Source: an uncultured Bacteroides sp.
Lineage (GTDB): Bacteria > Bacteroidota > Bacteroidia > Bacteroidales > Bacteroidaceae
Assembly (NCBI GenBank): GCA_905197435.1
Contig: CAJJYX010000018.1
Location: 1-29,026, forward strand
Length of the DNA stretch: 29,026 nucleotides
Reading direction: 5' to 3'
Shown here: positions 1 to 9,568 of the stretch, one piece after another
Layout of the letters: each line of letters opens with the position of its first letter
Numbering within the stretch: position 1 is the stretch's first letter
Notes under the pieces: model-generated
Database searches by the model: none
The model's input: the letters and a program-made list of their open reading frames with translations, nothing else
What the model was told of the DNA's origin: nothing
Translations under genes and position numbers: made by a program

Positions 1-647
1 ACTCCTGCCTGTCCCATGCGGTCGAAACCATTGACACGCCATTCAAATTTGGACTTCATGCCACGTGGATGATAGATCTTGTAATTGGCCTTGTGATAAG
101 TCTCCTGGAAACAAATCACTCCATTCATGCCGTGTTTTTTCAACTCTGCATACTCTTCCGCTTTCAAGGGCATCACTTCTATTTTCAGGTTACTGAAGTA
201 GGGCTTTGCCAGGTCCAGCGCACGGGCAATGTAAGGCACGCCTGCTTTAGCCGGGTTTTCTCCCGTCACCAACAGCAGATTCTCGAAAGGTGCCAGCTTC
301 TTGATGGCCTTGTATTCGTTCACGATTTCTTCCTCCGTCAATATGGTGCGCGGCATGGGATTGCTGATGTGGAAACCGCAGTATACGCAGGAATTGGTAC
401 AAGAATTGGTTATATAGAGAGGAACGAACATGGAGATTGTTTTCCCGAAACGCGCCTCGGTGTATTTTTTGCTCAGACGTGCCATCGTCTCCAAATAGGG
501 AGTAGCGGCAGGTGAAACAAGTGCCATGAAGTCCTCTACATCACAATGCTCTTTGGAGAGCGCACGACGTACATCCGTATCCGTCTTGGCATGAATACGT
601 TCCGTCGTCTCTTCCCAGGATAAATTTTCTAATTCATCTGAAAACAT
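1..647 (-). CDS. thiH: 2-iminoacetate synthase ThiH (3' part outside window)
   Basis: Radical-SAM enzyme that cleaves tyrosine to dehydroglycine (2-iminoacetate), the glycine-derived unit of the thiamine thiazole ring. The frame opens at ATG 645-647 (MFSDELENLSWEE) and stays open to the left edge, giving about 215 residues of a family usually near 370. The 4Fe-4S motif CTNSCVYC (C-x3-C-x2-C) is plain, followed by GFHISNPMPR. Further on are the family-typical stretches LVTGENP, KIEVMPL and CFQETYHKANY, and the visible part ends at GFDRMGQAG. It lies 139 bp downstream of thiC on the same strand, the usual Bacteroides order. Anaerobes use ThiH rather than the oxygen-dependent ThiO. Identity is secure; only the C-terminal part is unseen. 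Confidence 0.95.
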   Translation of the reverse strand, partial: MFSDELENLSWEETTERIHAKTDTDVRRALSKEHCDVEDFMALVSPAATPYLETMARLSKKYTEARFGKTISMFVPLYITNSCTNSCVYCGFHISNPMPRTILTEEEIVNEYKAIKKLAPFENLLLVTGENPAKAGVPYIARALDLAKPYFSNLKIEVMPLKAEEYAELKKHGMNGVICFQETYHKANYKIYHPRGMKSKFEWRVNGFDRMGQAG

Positions 648-700
648 AATATTCTACTTTTAAATATAAGATGAGGGTGTGTCGAAACTCTGACAGTCAT

Positions 701-772
701 ATCATTCTGTCATGCAGAACGTAGTGAAGCATCTCTTTTCTTACTCACTAAGAGAGGAGATTAGCTTCGCTC
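701..772. repeat. REP-like imperfect inverted repeat between thiC and thiH
   Basis: The intergenic stretch holds the words GTAGTGAAGCATCTC (721-735) and, inverted, GGAGATTAGCTTCGCT (756-771), whose complement is AGCGAAGCTAATCTCC. The pair shares AGnGAAGC and ATCTC. A second pairing, TCTCTT with AAGAGA, lies inside. The result is a roughly 50-nt stem-loop in either transcript. The wording resembles the short GAGCGAAGCGAAGAATCTC-type repeats scattered between genes in many Bacteroidetes; that likeness is from memory, not from a search. It may lower thiH expression relative to thiC or stabilise the mRNA end. Confidence 0.5.
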
Positions 773-786
773 AAAACCTCATCGCA

Positions 787-3257
<2,471 letters not shown>

Positions 3258-3284
3258 ATCAGTAGTATATTGATTCTTCGTTCT

Positions 3285-3941
3285 TTAAAATTCTCCATTC
3301 TTCATGAAAGAAATGATTCTTCTCATTTCATCTGCCGGACTGTCAGCATGCAGTACCGTGCCGGAAAGGGCAATCCCGCTTACACCCGTCTGCATGATGG
3401 CTGGAATATCCGCTATGGTTATCCCGCCGATGGCAACTATCGGAAGATGTATATCCTCCTCCTGCATCCAGTGGATGATGGCTGCATATCCTTCCAGCCC
3501 CAGTATCGGGCTCAGATTTTTCTTGGTGGTGGTGTAGCGGAAAGGACCGCAGCCAATATAATCGGCACCGGCTTTATAGTGCTGCCATACATCTTCAAAA
3601 GTATTGGCTGTGCCGCCTATGATGTACTCTTCGCCCAGAATCCGACGTGCATCGGCTATGGGCATGTCTTTCTTCCCAAGGTGTACGCCGTCGGCATGCA
3701 ACTTCCCCGCCAGTTCCACATGGTCGTCAATGATGAAGGTGGCGCCGTATTGCCGGCAAAGAGCTTGCACCTCTAAGGCTACGGGCTCTATCGCTTCCAA
3801 CGGTGCGTCTTTCATGCGCAGTTGCACCCAGCGGCAACCGCCTTCGAGGGCGATTCGTGCGGCATCCAGATAAGAATATCGTTCCGTATAATGCGTGATG
3901 AACTGTACCCCTCCGTTTTTCAGTTTTTCATTTTTCATCAT
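3285..3941 (-). CDS. thiE: Thiamine-phosphate synthase ThiE
   Basis: Joins HMP pyrophosphate to thiazole phosphate, giving thiamine phosphate. Conserved ThiE words are CRWVQLRMKD (pyrophosphate/Mg region), FIIDDHVELAG, DGVHLGKKD, IIGGTANT, GADYIGCGPF and IVAIGGI. I place the start at ATG 3939-3941 (MMKNEKLKNG): a GGAGG at 3948-3952 stands six bases upstream of it. An in-frame ATG at 3945-3947 overlaps the thiS stop as ATGA and is the main alternative. A longer frame reaching 4010 lies entirely within thiS and encodes no ThiE-like sequence. The chosen start gives 218 residues, normal for the family. Confidence 0.94.
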   Translation of the reverse strand: MMKNEKLKNGGVQFITHYTERYSYLDAARIALEGGCRWVQLRMKDAPLEAIEPVALEVQALCRQYGATFIIDDHVELAGKLHADGVHLGKKDMPIADARRILGEEYIIGGTANTFEDVWQHYKAGADYIGCGPFRYTTTKKNLSPILGLEGYAAIIHWMQEEDIHLPIVAIGGITIADIPAIMQTGVSGIALSGTVLHADSPADEMRRIISFMKNGEF

Positions 3942-3943
3942 TC

Positions 3944-4141
3944 TCATCCTCCGCAAGCTGCTTTGATGATGATGACGGACATATATTCCCTCAGGGCATA
4001 TTTTGTCCATTCCGTGCGAAGCACAATACGGTTGTCTACGGCTACGGCAATGCCTTGCACCGGTAAGGCAAGTTCCTCGATAAGCTGTGAAAGGGTAGTG
4101 GCACCGGTTTTCACTTCTTTGTTGTTGACCAATACTTTCAT
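3944..4141 (-). CDS. thiS: Sulfur carrier protein ThiS
   Basis: Small ubiquitin-fold protein of 65 residues. It is adenylated and thiocarboxylated at its C-terminal glycine and delivers sulfur to ThiG. The sequence begins MKVLVNNKEVKTGATTLSQL, has the central AVAVDNRIVLRTEW strand-turn typical of ThiS, and ends in the required GlyGly (KAACGG). It is the first gene of the operon, 83 nt after the riboswitch core. Its stop overlaps or abuts the thiE start, so the two are probably translationally coupled. Its adenylating partner ThiF is not in the window and may lie beyond thiH. Confidence 0.95.
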   Translation of the reverse strand: MKVLVNNKEVKTGATTLSQLIEELALPVQGIAVAVDNRIVLRTEWTKYALREYMSVIIIKAACGG

Positions 4142-4223
4142 TTTTCTGTTTATTAAGAAATAAAACTATGGAAGTAAATACAAAGAAGTGCCATTACGGC
4201 AAATTCGGTGAAGAAAAAAATAA

Positions 4224-4298
4224 CCAATTCCTACGGCAGTACTAACTGCATCAGGTTCGAGGGTATGATCTCAGCCCGTCAGGGCACCCCTTTGTCTT
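4224..4298 (-). promoter_or_regulatory. TPP riboswitch (THI element)
   Basis: Read on the minus strand, the core carries the THI-box words GGGGTGCCC, CTGAGATCATACCC (the pyrimidine-binding CUGAGA loop), GAACCTGATGCAG (the pyrophosphate-helix side) and GTACTGCCGTAGGAA. It sits between a promoter and thiS with an 83-nt spacer before the ATG, so it very likely controls all five thi genes. I see no clean poly-U terminator in the spacer, only a weak TGCC/GGCA hairpin at 4189-4201. Translational or Rho-dependent control is therefore as likely as simple attenuation. Confidence 0.95.
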
Positions 4299-4306
4299 TA
4301 CGGCAA

Positions 4307-4340
4307 CAAAGGTAAGGGAAAATCGGAAATAAAAAACAAA
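4307..4340 (-). promoter_or_regulatory. Bacteroides-type promoter of the thi operon
   Basis: On the minus strand TACCTTTG (4307-4314) matches the TAnnTTTG -7 consensus, and a TTTG at 4337-4340 is a candidate -33 box with a 22-bp gap. A start a few bases downstream would place the whole riboswitch aptamer in the leader RNA. Confidence 0.65.
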
Positions 4341-4371
4341 AGAATGCGCTTTTTATTTCTCGGAAACAAGA

Positions 4372-4401
4372 AAGGCTGTCTTACCGGAGAAAGACAGCCT
4401 T
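4372..4401 (-). terminator. Rho-independent terminator after fabD
   Basis: An 11-bp perfect stem, AAGGCTGTCTT with AAGACAGCCTT, and an 8-nt loop. On the minus strand it is followed by a T-rich tail (TCTTGTTT). It starts 23 bases after the fabD stop and separates fabD from the thi promoter. Confidence 0.85.
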
Positions 4402-4424
4402 GAAAATATACAGTATTCAAAGAT

Positions 4425-5312
4425 TTATGCAATGCCGTGAGCCGTTGCTTCCGGTGTAATCTTCTTGATAAGACCCTGCAACACAGCACCGGGACCGCAT
4501 TCTGTGAAGTCGGTAGCACCGTCGGCAACCATGTTCTTTACTGTTTGGGTCCAACGTACCGATGCTGTCAGCTGAGCCACCAGGTTCTTCTTGATTTCTG
4601 CGGGGTCAGTATGAGGCAGAGCATCTACATTCTGGTATACCGGACATTTCGGTGCATGGATTTCCGTTGCATTGATGGCTGCTTCCAACTCAACTTTGGC
4701 AGGATTCATCAGAGGAGAGTGGAATGCACCGCCTACCTTCAACGGCAGGGCACGCTTGGCACCTGCGGCTTTCATCAGTTCGCAAGCTTTGTTGATGCCT
4801 TCTATGGAACCGGAAATAACGATTTGTCCCGGGCAGTTATAGTTGGCTGCCACGCAAACTTCACCTTCCGCACTTACCTGAGCGCAGATTTCCTCCACCT
4901 TTTCATCCGGCAGGGCAATGATGGCCGCCATGGTGGAGGGCTGTGCCTCGCAAGCCTTTTGCATAGCCATGGCACGGGCATATACCAGTTTCAAACCATC
5001 TTCAAAGCTCAATGCACCGGCAGCAACCAATGCTGAGAACTCGCCCAGTGAGTGACCGGCAGTCATCTCCGGCTTAAAGTCATCACCCATGCAGAAAGCG
5101 GAAATTACGGAGTGAAGAAATACGGCAGGCTGAGTAACCTTAGTCTGACGAAGGTCTTCATCTGTGCCGTTGAACATAATATCAGTAATACGATATCCGA
5201 GGATATCATTTGCTTTCTCAAAAAGTTCTTTGGCTAATGCCGAATTTTCGTACAGGTCCTTTCCCATGCCAACGAATTGGGCACCTTGACCCGGAAATAC
5301 AAATGCTTTCAT
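4425..5312 (-). CDS. fabD: Malonyl-CoA:ACP transacylase FabD
   Basis: Moves malonyl from CoA to acyl carrier protein, committing malonate to fatty acid synthesis in the cytoplasm. At 295 residues it has typical length. The N-terminus has FVFPGQGAQFVGMGKDLY. The nucleophile is S88 in AGHSLGEFSAL, the substrate-carboxylate arginine is about R113 (YARAMAMQ), and the catalytic histidine is H198 in GGAFHSPLM. QNVDALPHTDP and ECGPGAVLQGLI are the other family landmarks. It is flanked by its own -7 box and a terminator, so it appears to be monocistronic rather than in a fab cluster. Confidence 0.97.
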   Translation of the reverse strand: MKAFVFPGQGAQFVGMGKDLYENSALAKELFEKANDILGYRITDIMFNGTDEDLRQTKVTQPAVFLHSVISAFCMGDDFKPEMTAGHSLGEFSALVAAGALSFEDGLKLVYARAMAMQKACEAQPSTMAAIIALPDEKVEEICAQVSAEGEVCVAANYNCPGQIVISGSIEGINKACELMKAAGAKRALPLKVGGAFHSPLMNPAKVELEAAINATEIHAPKCPVYQNVDALPHTDPAEIKKNLVAQLTASVRWTQTVKNMVADGATDFTECGPGAVLQGLIKKITPEATAHGIA

Positions 5313-5348
5313 ATTTACTTATTTTTAGTGTTTAAATAAAAAGTGCTG

Positions 5349-5356
5349 CAAAGGTA
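5349..5356 (-). promoter_or_regulatory. -7 box upstream of fabD
   Basis: TACCTTTG on the minus strand, a full TAnnTTTG match, 37 bp upstream of the fabD ATG. A -33 TTTG exists but at a long 24-bp gap, so only the -7 box is claimed. Confidence 0.6.
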
Positions 5357-5698
5357 GAGGTTTTTCCGATATTCACCGCACAAACGGATGTTTTTTGTGC
5401 AATGCCCTTGCTTCAGGAGAAAGCCGTCCTGAATAACTCCTTAACCCCAGTATGAATAATGCAGACTAAAATACAATATGGGTACTTGGCTTTTCTACTT
5501 TATCCGGATACTGAAATGCTTATAAATGAAATACTTCCTCCTTATTGTACTTCCTACGATTAGTACGCTTGTGTATTCTCGTAAAATACATATTGTATTC
5601 AATACGATAACGACAGAAAATGATATTGTATAAAGTAAGATATGTATTAATCTGAAAAATAATGCTTTATAACATTATGAAAATATTCTTTTCACTTA
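5357..5698. promoter_or_regulatory. AT-rich control region upstream of xylR; dyads are candidate XylR sites
   Basis: This 342-bp stretch has no gene. The word ATATTGTAT occurs three times: inverted at 5470-5479 (AATACAATAT), direct at 5590-5599 (ATATTGTATT) and direct at 5623-5632 (ATATTGTATA). The middle copy forms the perfect dyad AATACA-TAT-TGTATT (5585-5599), interlocked with GTATT-C-AATAC (5595-5605). A separate small hairpin, TTCAGGA/TCCTGAA, lies at 5412-5433 near the fabD side. The dyads sit 70-230 bp before the xylR promoter, so they are plausible operators; which protein binds them is inferred. Confidence 0.45.
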
Positions 5699-5728
5699 TT
5701 GCAAATTAGAAAAACCTATTTATATTTG
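5699..5728 (+). promoter_or_regulatory. Bacteroides promoter of the xylRBAE operon
   Basis: TTG (5699-5701), exactly 19 bp, then TATATTTG (5721-5728): a textbook -33/-7 pair. It ends 21 bp before ATG 5750. It also shows that an upstream in-frame TTG at 5699 cannot be the xylR start. Confidence 0.8.
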
Positions 5729-5749
5729 CAGCGCTTAAAGAGATATATT

Positions 5750-6481
5750 ATGCAAGACATAGGACAAAAAACACCGTTGGCAAACAATCATATCTCTGTA
5801 GATTGTGTAGTGGTTGGTTTTGACGGAGAACAGTTGAAAGTTCTGCTGATTAAGCGTGCGGGAGAAGAAGGGGGAGAGATATTCCATGATATGAAGCTTC
5901 CGGGAAGTTTGATCTACATGGACGAAGATTTGGATGAAGCTGCCAAACGGGTGCTGAATGAATTGACGGGGCTGAAGAACGTCAACTTGATGCAATTCAA
6001 AGCATTCGGCTCAAAAAACCGGACGAAAGATCCCAGAGATGTACATTGGTTGGAACGTGCCATGCAGTCCAAGGTAGAACGCATTGTCACGATAGCCTAT
6101 CTTTCCTTGGTTAAGATAGACCGCGCATTGAACCGTGATCTGGACGATTATCAAGCCAGTTGGGTGGCTATGCCGGACATAAAGGCTCTGGCATTCGACC
6201 ACAACCTGATTATCAAGGAGGCCATTACTTACATCCGCCAGTACGTCGAGTTCAACCCATCTTCCTTGTTCGACTTATTGCCGCGTAAATTTACCGCATC
6301 CCAGTTGCGCACTTTGTACGAACTGGTGTATGACAAGCAGTATGACGTACGCAACTTCCATAAAAAGATAGCGTTGATGGAATATGTCGTTCCAATGGAA
6401 GAAAAACAGCAAGGGGTGGCACACCGGGCGGCGCGTTACTATCGTTTCGATAAAAAGATATATAATAAGGTGAGACGGTGA
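5750..6481 (+). CDS. xylR: Nudix-family transcriptional regulator of xylose genes (XylR/NrtR type)
   Basis: A regulator of 243 residues with an N-terminal Nudix-fold domain (about 15-145) and a C-terminal winged-helix domain (about 165-240). The second domain contains LPRKFTASQLRTLYELVYD and NFHKKIALMEYVVPM, typical of the NrtR/AraR class used for sugar control in Bacteroides. The Nudix box is degenerate: PGSLIYMDEDLDEAAK then RVLNELTGL. The RE and EE catalytic positions read RV and EL, which suggests ligand sensing without hydrolysis. The gene is first in xylR-xylB-xylA-xylE, so the effector is probably xylose or xylulose (inference). The symbol is given by context. It could act on AT-rich dyads upstream of its own promoter. 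Confidence 0.87.
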   Translation: MQDIGQKTPLANNHISVDCVVVGFDGEQLKVLLIKRAGEEGGEIFHDMKLPGSLIYMDEDLDEAAKRVLNELTGLKNVNLMQFKAFGSKNRTKDPRDVHWLERAMQSKVERIVTIAYLSLVKIDRALNRDLDDYQASWVAMPDIKALAFDHNLIIKEAITYIRQYVEFNPSSLFDLLPRKFTASQLRTLYELVYDKQYDVRNFHKKIALMEYVVPMEEKQQGVAHRAARYYRFDKKIYNKVRR

Positions 6482-6522
6482 CCGGACATTGATTTTTAAA
6501 CCTTTAATTTTAATTGATAGAA

Positions 6523-8010
6523 ATGTATTTATTAGGTTATGACATCGGCAGCTCGTCAGTAAAAGCGAGTCTGGTAAATGCGGAAAGCGGCAAATGTGTA
6601 TCATCAGCCTTTTTCCCCAAGACTGAAGCGGAAATTATCGCAGTGAAGCCCGGTTGGGCAGAGCAAAATCCCGGAAACTGGTGGGAAAACTTGAAGTGGG
6701 CAACACAAGCAATATTGACAGAATCAGGGATAAACGCAGAAGACATCAAGGCAATTGGCATCTCTTATCAGATGCATGGCTTGGTGTGTGTGGATAAGAA
6801 CCAGCAAGTACTGCGCCCTTCTATTATCTGGTGCGATTCAAGAGCGGTTCCTTATGGCCAGGCAGCGTTTGAAGCGCTGGGGAAGGAAAGGTGCCTTTCT
6901 CATCTGTTGAATTCTCCGGGGAACTTCACCGCATCCAAACTGGCTTGGGTCAAGGCAAACGAACCGGATGTATATGAGAAGATTTACAAGATTATGCTGC
7001 CGGGAGACTATATCGCAATGAAGCTCAGCGGCACAATCTGTACTACCGTTTCCGGCTTGTCCGAAGGTATGTTCTGGGACTTCAAGAATGACGGGCTTGC
7101 CGACTTCCTGATGAAATATTATGGATTCGACTCCTCTCTGATTGCCGACATCAGGCCTACCTTCTCCGAACAAGGGCGTGTTTGTGCCGCTGCAGCCGCT
7201 GAGTTGGGATTGAAAGAAGGTACGCCTATTACTTACCGTGCCGGTGACCAGCCCAACAATGCCCTTTCACTTAATGTATTCAATCCCGGTGAGATTGCCT
7301 CTACCGCCGGTACTTCAGGAGTGGTATACGGTGTGAACGGTGAAGTGAATTACGACCCCAAATCACGTGTCAACACCTTTGCGCACGTCAACCATGCTGC
7401 CGGACAAACCCGTCTGGGGGTTCTGTTATGTATCAACGGTACAGGCATCCTCAACTCCTGGGTGAAACGTACTGTTGCTCCCGAAGGTATCTCTTACAGC
7501 GATATGAATCTGCTGGCCGCACAAGCCCCCATCGGCAGTGCCGGTATCAGTATCCTTCCTTTCGGAAACGGTGCGGAACGTATGCTGGAGAACAAGGAAA
7601 CCGGCTGTTCCATTCATGGCGTCAACTTCAACCAGCACGGCAAGCAGCACATCATTCGTGCAGCACAAGAAGGCATTGTTTTCTCTTTCAAGTATGGAAT
7701 CGACATTATGGAGCAAATGGGCATCCCCGTGCGGAAAATTCATGCCGGCAAGGCGAATATGTTCCTTAGCCCGCTGTTCCGTGAGACATTGGCCGGTGTG
7801 ACGGGAGCCACCATCGAACTGTATGACACCGATGGCTCTGTCGGAGCTGCCAAAGGTGCCGGAATCGGTGCAGGCATATACAAGGACAACGACGAAGCCT
7901 TTGCCACGCTTGAGAAATTGGAAGTGATAGAGCCGAAGCCGTCAGACCGTCAAGCTTATGCCGACGCTTATGCACGCTGGAAGTGCTGCCTGGAGAGCGC
8001 AATGAAATGA
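6523..8010 (+). CDS. xylB: Xylulokinase XylB (FGGY family)
   Basis: Phosphorylates D-xylulose with ATP to xylulose 5-phosphate, the entry to the pentose phosphate pathway. It has 495 residues; E. coli XylB has 484. The two actin-like domains show LLGYDIGSSSVKASLV (phosphate loop), GWAEQNPGNWW, ISYQMHGLV, IIWCDSRA, and AGDQPNNALS with the likely catalytic Asp. STAGTSGVVYG and AKGAGIGAGIY lie in the second half. The start is ATG 6523; a TTG nine bases upstream is less likely. The gap to xylR is 41 bp and to xylA 141 bp. The second gap holds only a short dyad, ATAAAC-N5-GTTTAT (8063-8079), and no clear promoter. Confidence 0.95.
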   Translation: MYLLGYDIGSSSVKASLVNAESGKCVSSAFFPKTEAEIIAVKPGWAEQNPGNWWENLKWATQAILTESGINAEDIKAIGISYQMHGLVCVDKNQQVLRPSIIWCDSRAVPYGQAAFEALGKERCLSHLLNSPGNFTASKLAWVKANEPDVYEKIYKIMLPGDYIAMKLSGTICTTVSGLSEGMFWDFKNDGLADFLMKYYGFDSSLIADIRPTFSEQGRVCAAAAAELGLKEGTPITYRAGDQPNNALSLNVFNPGEIASTAGTSGVVYGVNGEVNYDPKSRVNTFAHVNHAAGQTRLGVLLCINGTGILNSWVKRTVAPEGISYSDMNLLAAQAPIGSAGISILPFGNGAERMLENKETGCSIHGVNFNQHGKQHIIRAAQEGIVFSFKYGIDIMEQMGIPVRKIHAGKANMFLSPLFRETLAGVTGATIELYDTDGSVGAAKGAGIGAGIYKDNDEAFATLEKLEVIEPKPSDRQAYADAYARWKCCLESAMK

Positions 8011-8151
8011 GGAAAAGCGTTCATTCAGTCCGCTTAATCAGCACCTAAAAATGAGCATGCATATAAACTGCACGTTTATCAAAAGCGCAGAAAATAGAGA
8101 ATAAAAATAATTGTAAATCAGGTAATTAGCTATTAAAATAAAATTAAGATT

Positions 8152-9468
8152 ATGGCAACAAAAGAGTATTTTTCCGGAATAGGAAAGATTAAGTTTGAAG
8201 GAAAAGAAAGCAAGAACCCGATGGCATTCCGCTACTACGATGCCGACAAGGTTATCATGGGCAAGAAGATGAGCGAATGGTTGAAGTTTTCCATGGCATG
8301 GTGGCACACGCTTTGCGCAGAAGGCGGTGACCAATTCGGCGGTGGAACGAAGAAATTTCCCTGGAACGGTGATGCAGACAAGATTCAAGCAGCCAAGAAT
8401 AAGATGGATGCTGGTTTTGAATTCATGCAGAAGATAGGCATCGAATACTACTGTTTCCATGACGTAGACCTTTGCGAAGAAGCCGCAACCATTGAAGAAT
8501 ACGAAGCAAACTTGAAAGAAATCGTGGCATACGCCAAGCAAAAACAGGCTGAAACCGGCATCAAACTGTTGTGGGGTACTGCCAATGTATTCGGCCATGC
8601 GCGCTATATGAACGGTGCGGCTACCAATCCCGATTTTGATGTAGTGGCACGCGCTGCCGTTCAAATCAAGAACGCCATCGACGCTACTATCGAGCTGGGA
8701 GGTTCAAACTATGTATTCTGGGGTGGTCGCGAAGGCTACATGTCATTGCTGAACACAGACCAGAAGCGTGAAAAAGAGCATCTCGCACAGATGCTGACCA
8801 TCGCCCGTGACTATGCCCGTGCCCATGGCTTCAAAGGCACTTTCTTGATTGAACCGAAACCGATGGAACCGACGAAACACCAGTATGATGTAGATACCGA
8901 AACTGTTATCGGCTTCTTGAAGGCCCACAATCTGGACAAGGATTTCAAAGTGAATATCGAAGTGAACCACGCCACTTTGGCAGGCCACACGTTCGAACAC
9001 GAGCTGGCTGTAGCCGTAGACAACGGTATGCTCGGATCTATCGATGCCAACCGCGGTGACTACCAAAACGGCTGGGATACAGACCAGTTCCCCATCGACA
9101 ACTTTGAACTGACCCAGGCCATGATGCAAATCATCCGCAACGGCGGCTTTGGCAATGGCGGTACAAATTTCGATGCCAAGACCCGTCGCAACTCCACAGA
9201 CCTGGAAGACATTTTCATTGCCCACATTGCCGGCATGGACGTAATGGCACGTGCACTGGAAAGTGCAGCCAAACTGCTCGAAGAATCTCCTTACAAGAAG
9301 ATGCTGGCCGAACGCTATGCTTCTTTCGACAGTGGCAAGGGTAAGGAATTCGAAGAAGGTAAGCTGACGCTGGAAGATGTGGTGGCATACGCAAAAGCCA
9401 ACGGCGAACCGAAACAGACCAGCGGCAAACAGGAATTATATGAGGCAATCGTAAACATGTACTGCTAA
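8152..9468 (+). CDS. xylA: Xylose isomerase XylA
   Basis: Interconverts D-xylose and D-xylulose in the cytoplasm. Its 438 residues fit the class II isomerases. Catalytic H103 and D106 lie in YYCFHDVDL. The metal-site words are [16 protein letters not shown] (E234, K236), [17 protein letters not shown] and [33 protein letters not shown] and [11 protein letters not shown] are also conserved. The gene lies between xylB and xylE in one direction and shares their promoter unless an undetected site exists in the 141-bp gap. Bacteroides isomerases of this kind are known to work when expressed in yeast, which is family knowledge, not a claim about this protein. Confidence 0.97.
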   Translation: MATKEYFSGIGKIKFEGKESKNPMAFRYYDADKVIMGKKMSEWLKFSMAWWHTLCAEGGDQFGGGTKKFPWNGDADKIQAAKNKMDAGFEFMQKIGIEYYCFHDVDLCEEAATIEEYEANLKEIVAYAKQKQAETGIKLLWGTANVFGHARYMNGAATNPDFDVVARAAVQIKNAIDATIELGGSNYVFWGGREGYMSLLNTDQKREKEHLAQMLTIARDYARAHGFKGTFLIEPKPMEPTKHQYDVDTETVIGFLKAHNLDKDFKVNIEVNHATLAGHTFEHELAVAVDNGMLGSIDANRGDYQNGWDTDQFPIDNFELTQAMMQIIRNGGFGNGGTNFDAKTRRNSTDLEDIFIAHIAGMDVMARALESAAKLLEESPYKKMLAERYASFDSGKGKEFEEGKLTLEDVVAYAKANGEPKQTSGKQELYEAIVNMYC

Positions 9469-9481
9469 TAATGATCAATGT

Positions 9482-9565
9482 TTAGTGATTAGTGGTTAAT
9501 AGGTTGCGCATGAGGTGTTTCAATATTAATCATTAATCGCTAATCATTAATCGCTAATCATTAAT
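9482..9565 (+). repeat. 14-bp tandem repeat forming a hairpin before xylE
   Basis: The unit TAATCATTAATCGC occurs 2.8 times (9527-9540, 9541-9554, 9555-9565) and ends four bases before the xylE ATG. Upstream, TTAGTGATTAGTGGTTAAT (9482-9500) is its near-complement. In RNA the mismatches are G-U wobbles, so about 19 bp can pair across a loop near 9501-9525. A hairpin here would cover the translation start region of xylE. Confidence 0.75.
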
Positions 9566-9568
9566 ATC

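Noticed and set aside
4289..4312. Perfect 7-bp inverted repeat (CCTTTGT/ACAAAGG) at the 5' edge of the riboswitch
   Set aside because: One arm is the promoter -7 box, so it is probably not in the RNA; the pairing looks incidental.
5699..5749. Extended N-terminus of xylR from TTG 5699
   Set aside because: These bases form the -33/-7 promoter pair.
8063..8079. Dyad ATAAAC-N5-GTTTAT between xylB and xylA as a XylR operator
   Set aside because: Single copy, unlike the upstream dyads; expected by chance in AT-rich DNA.
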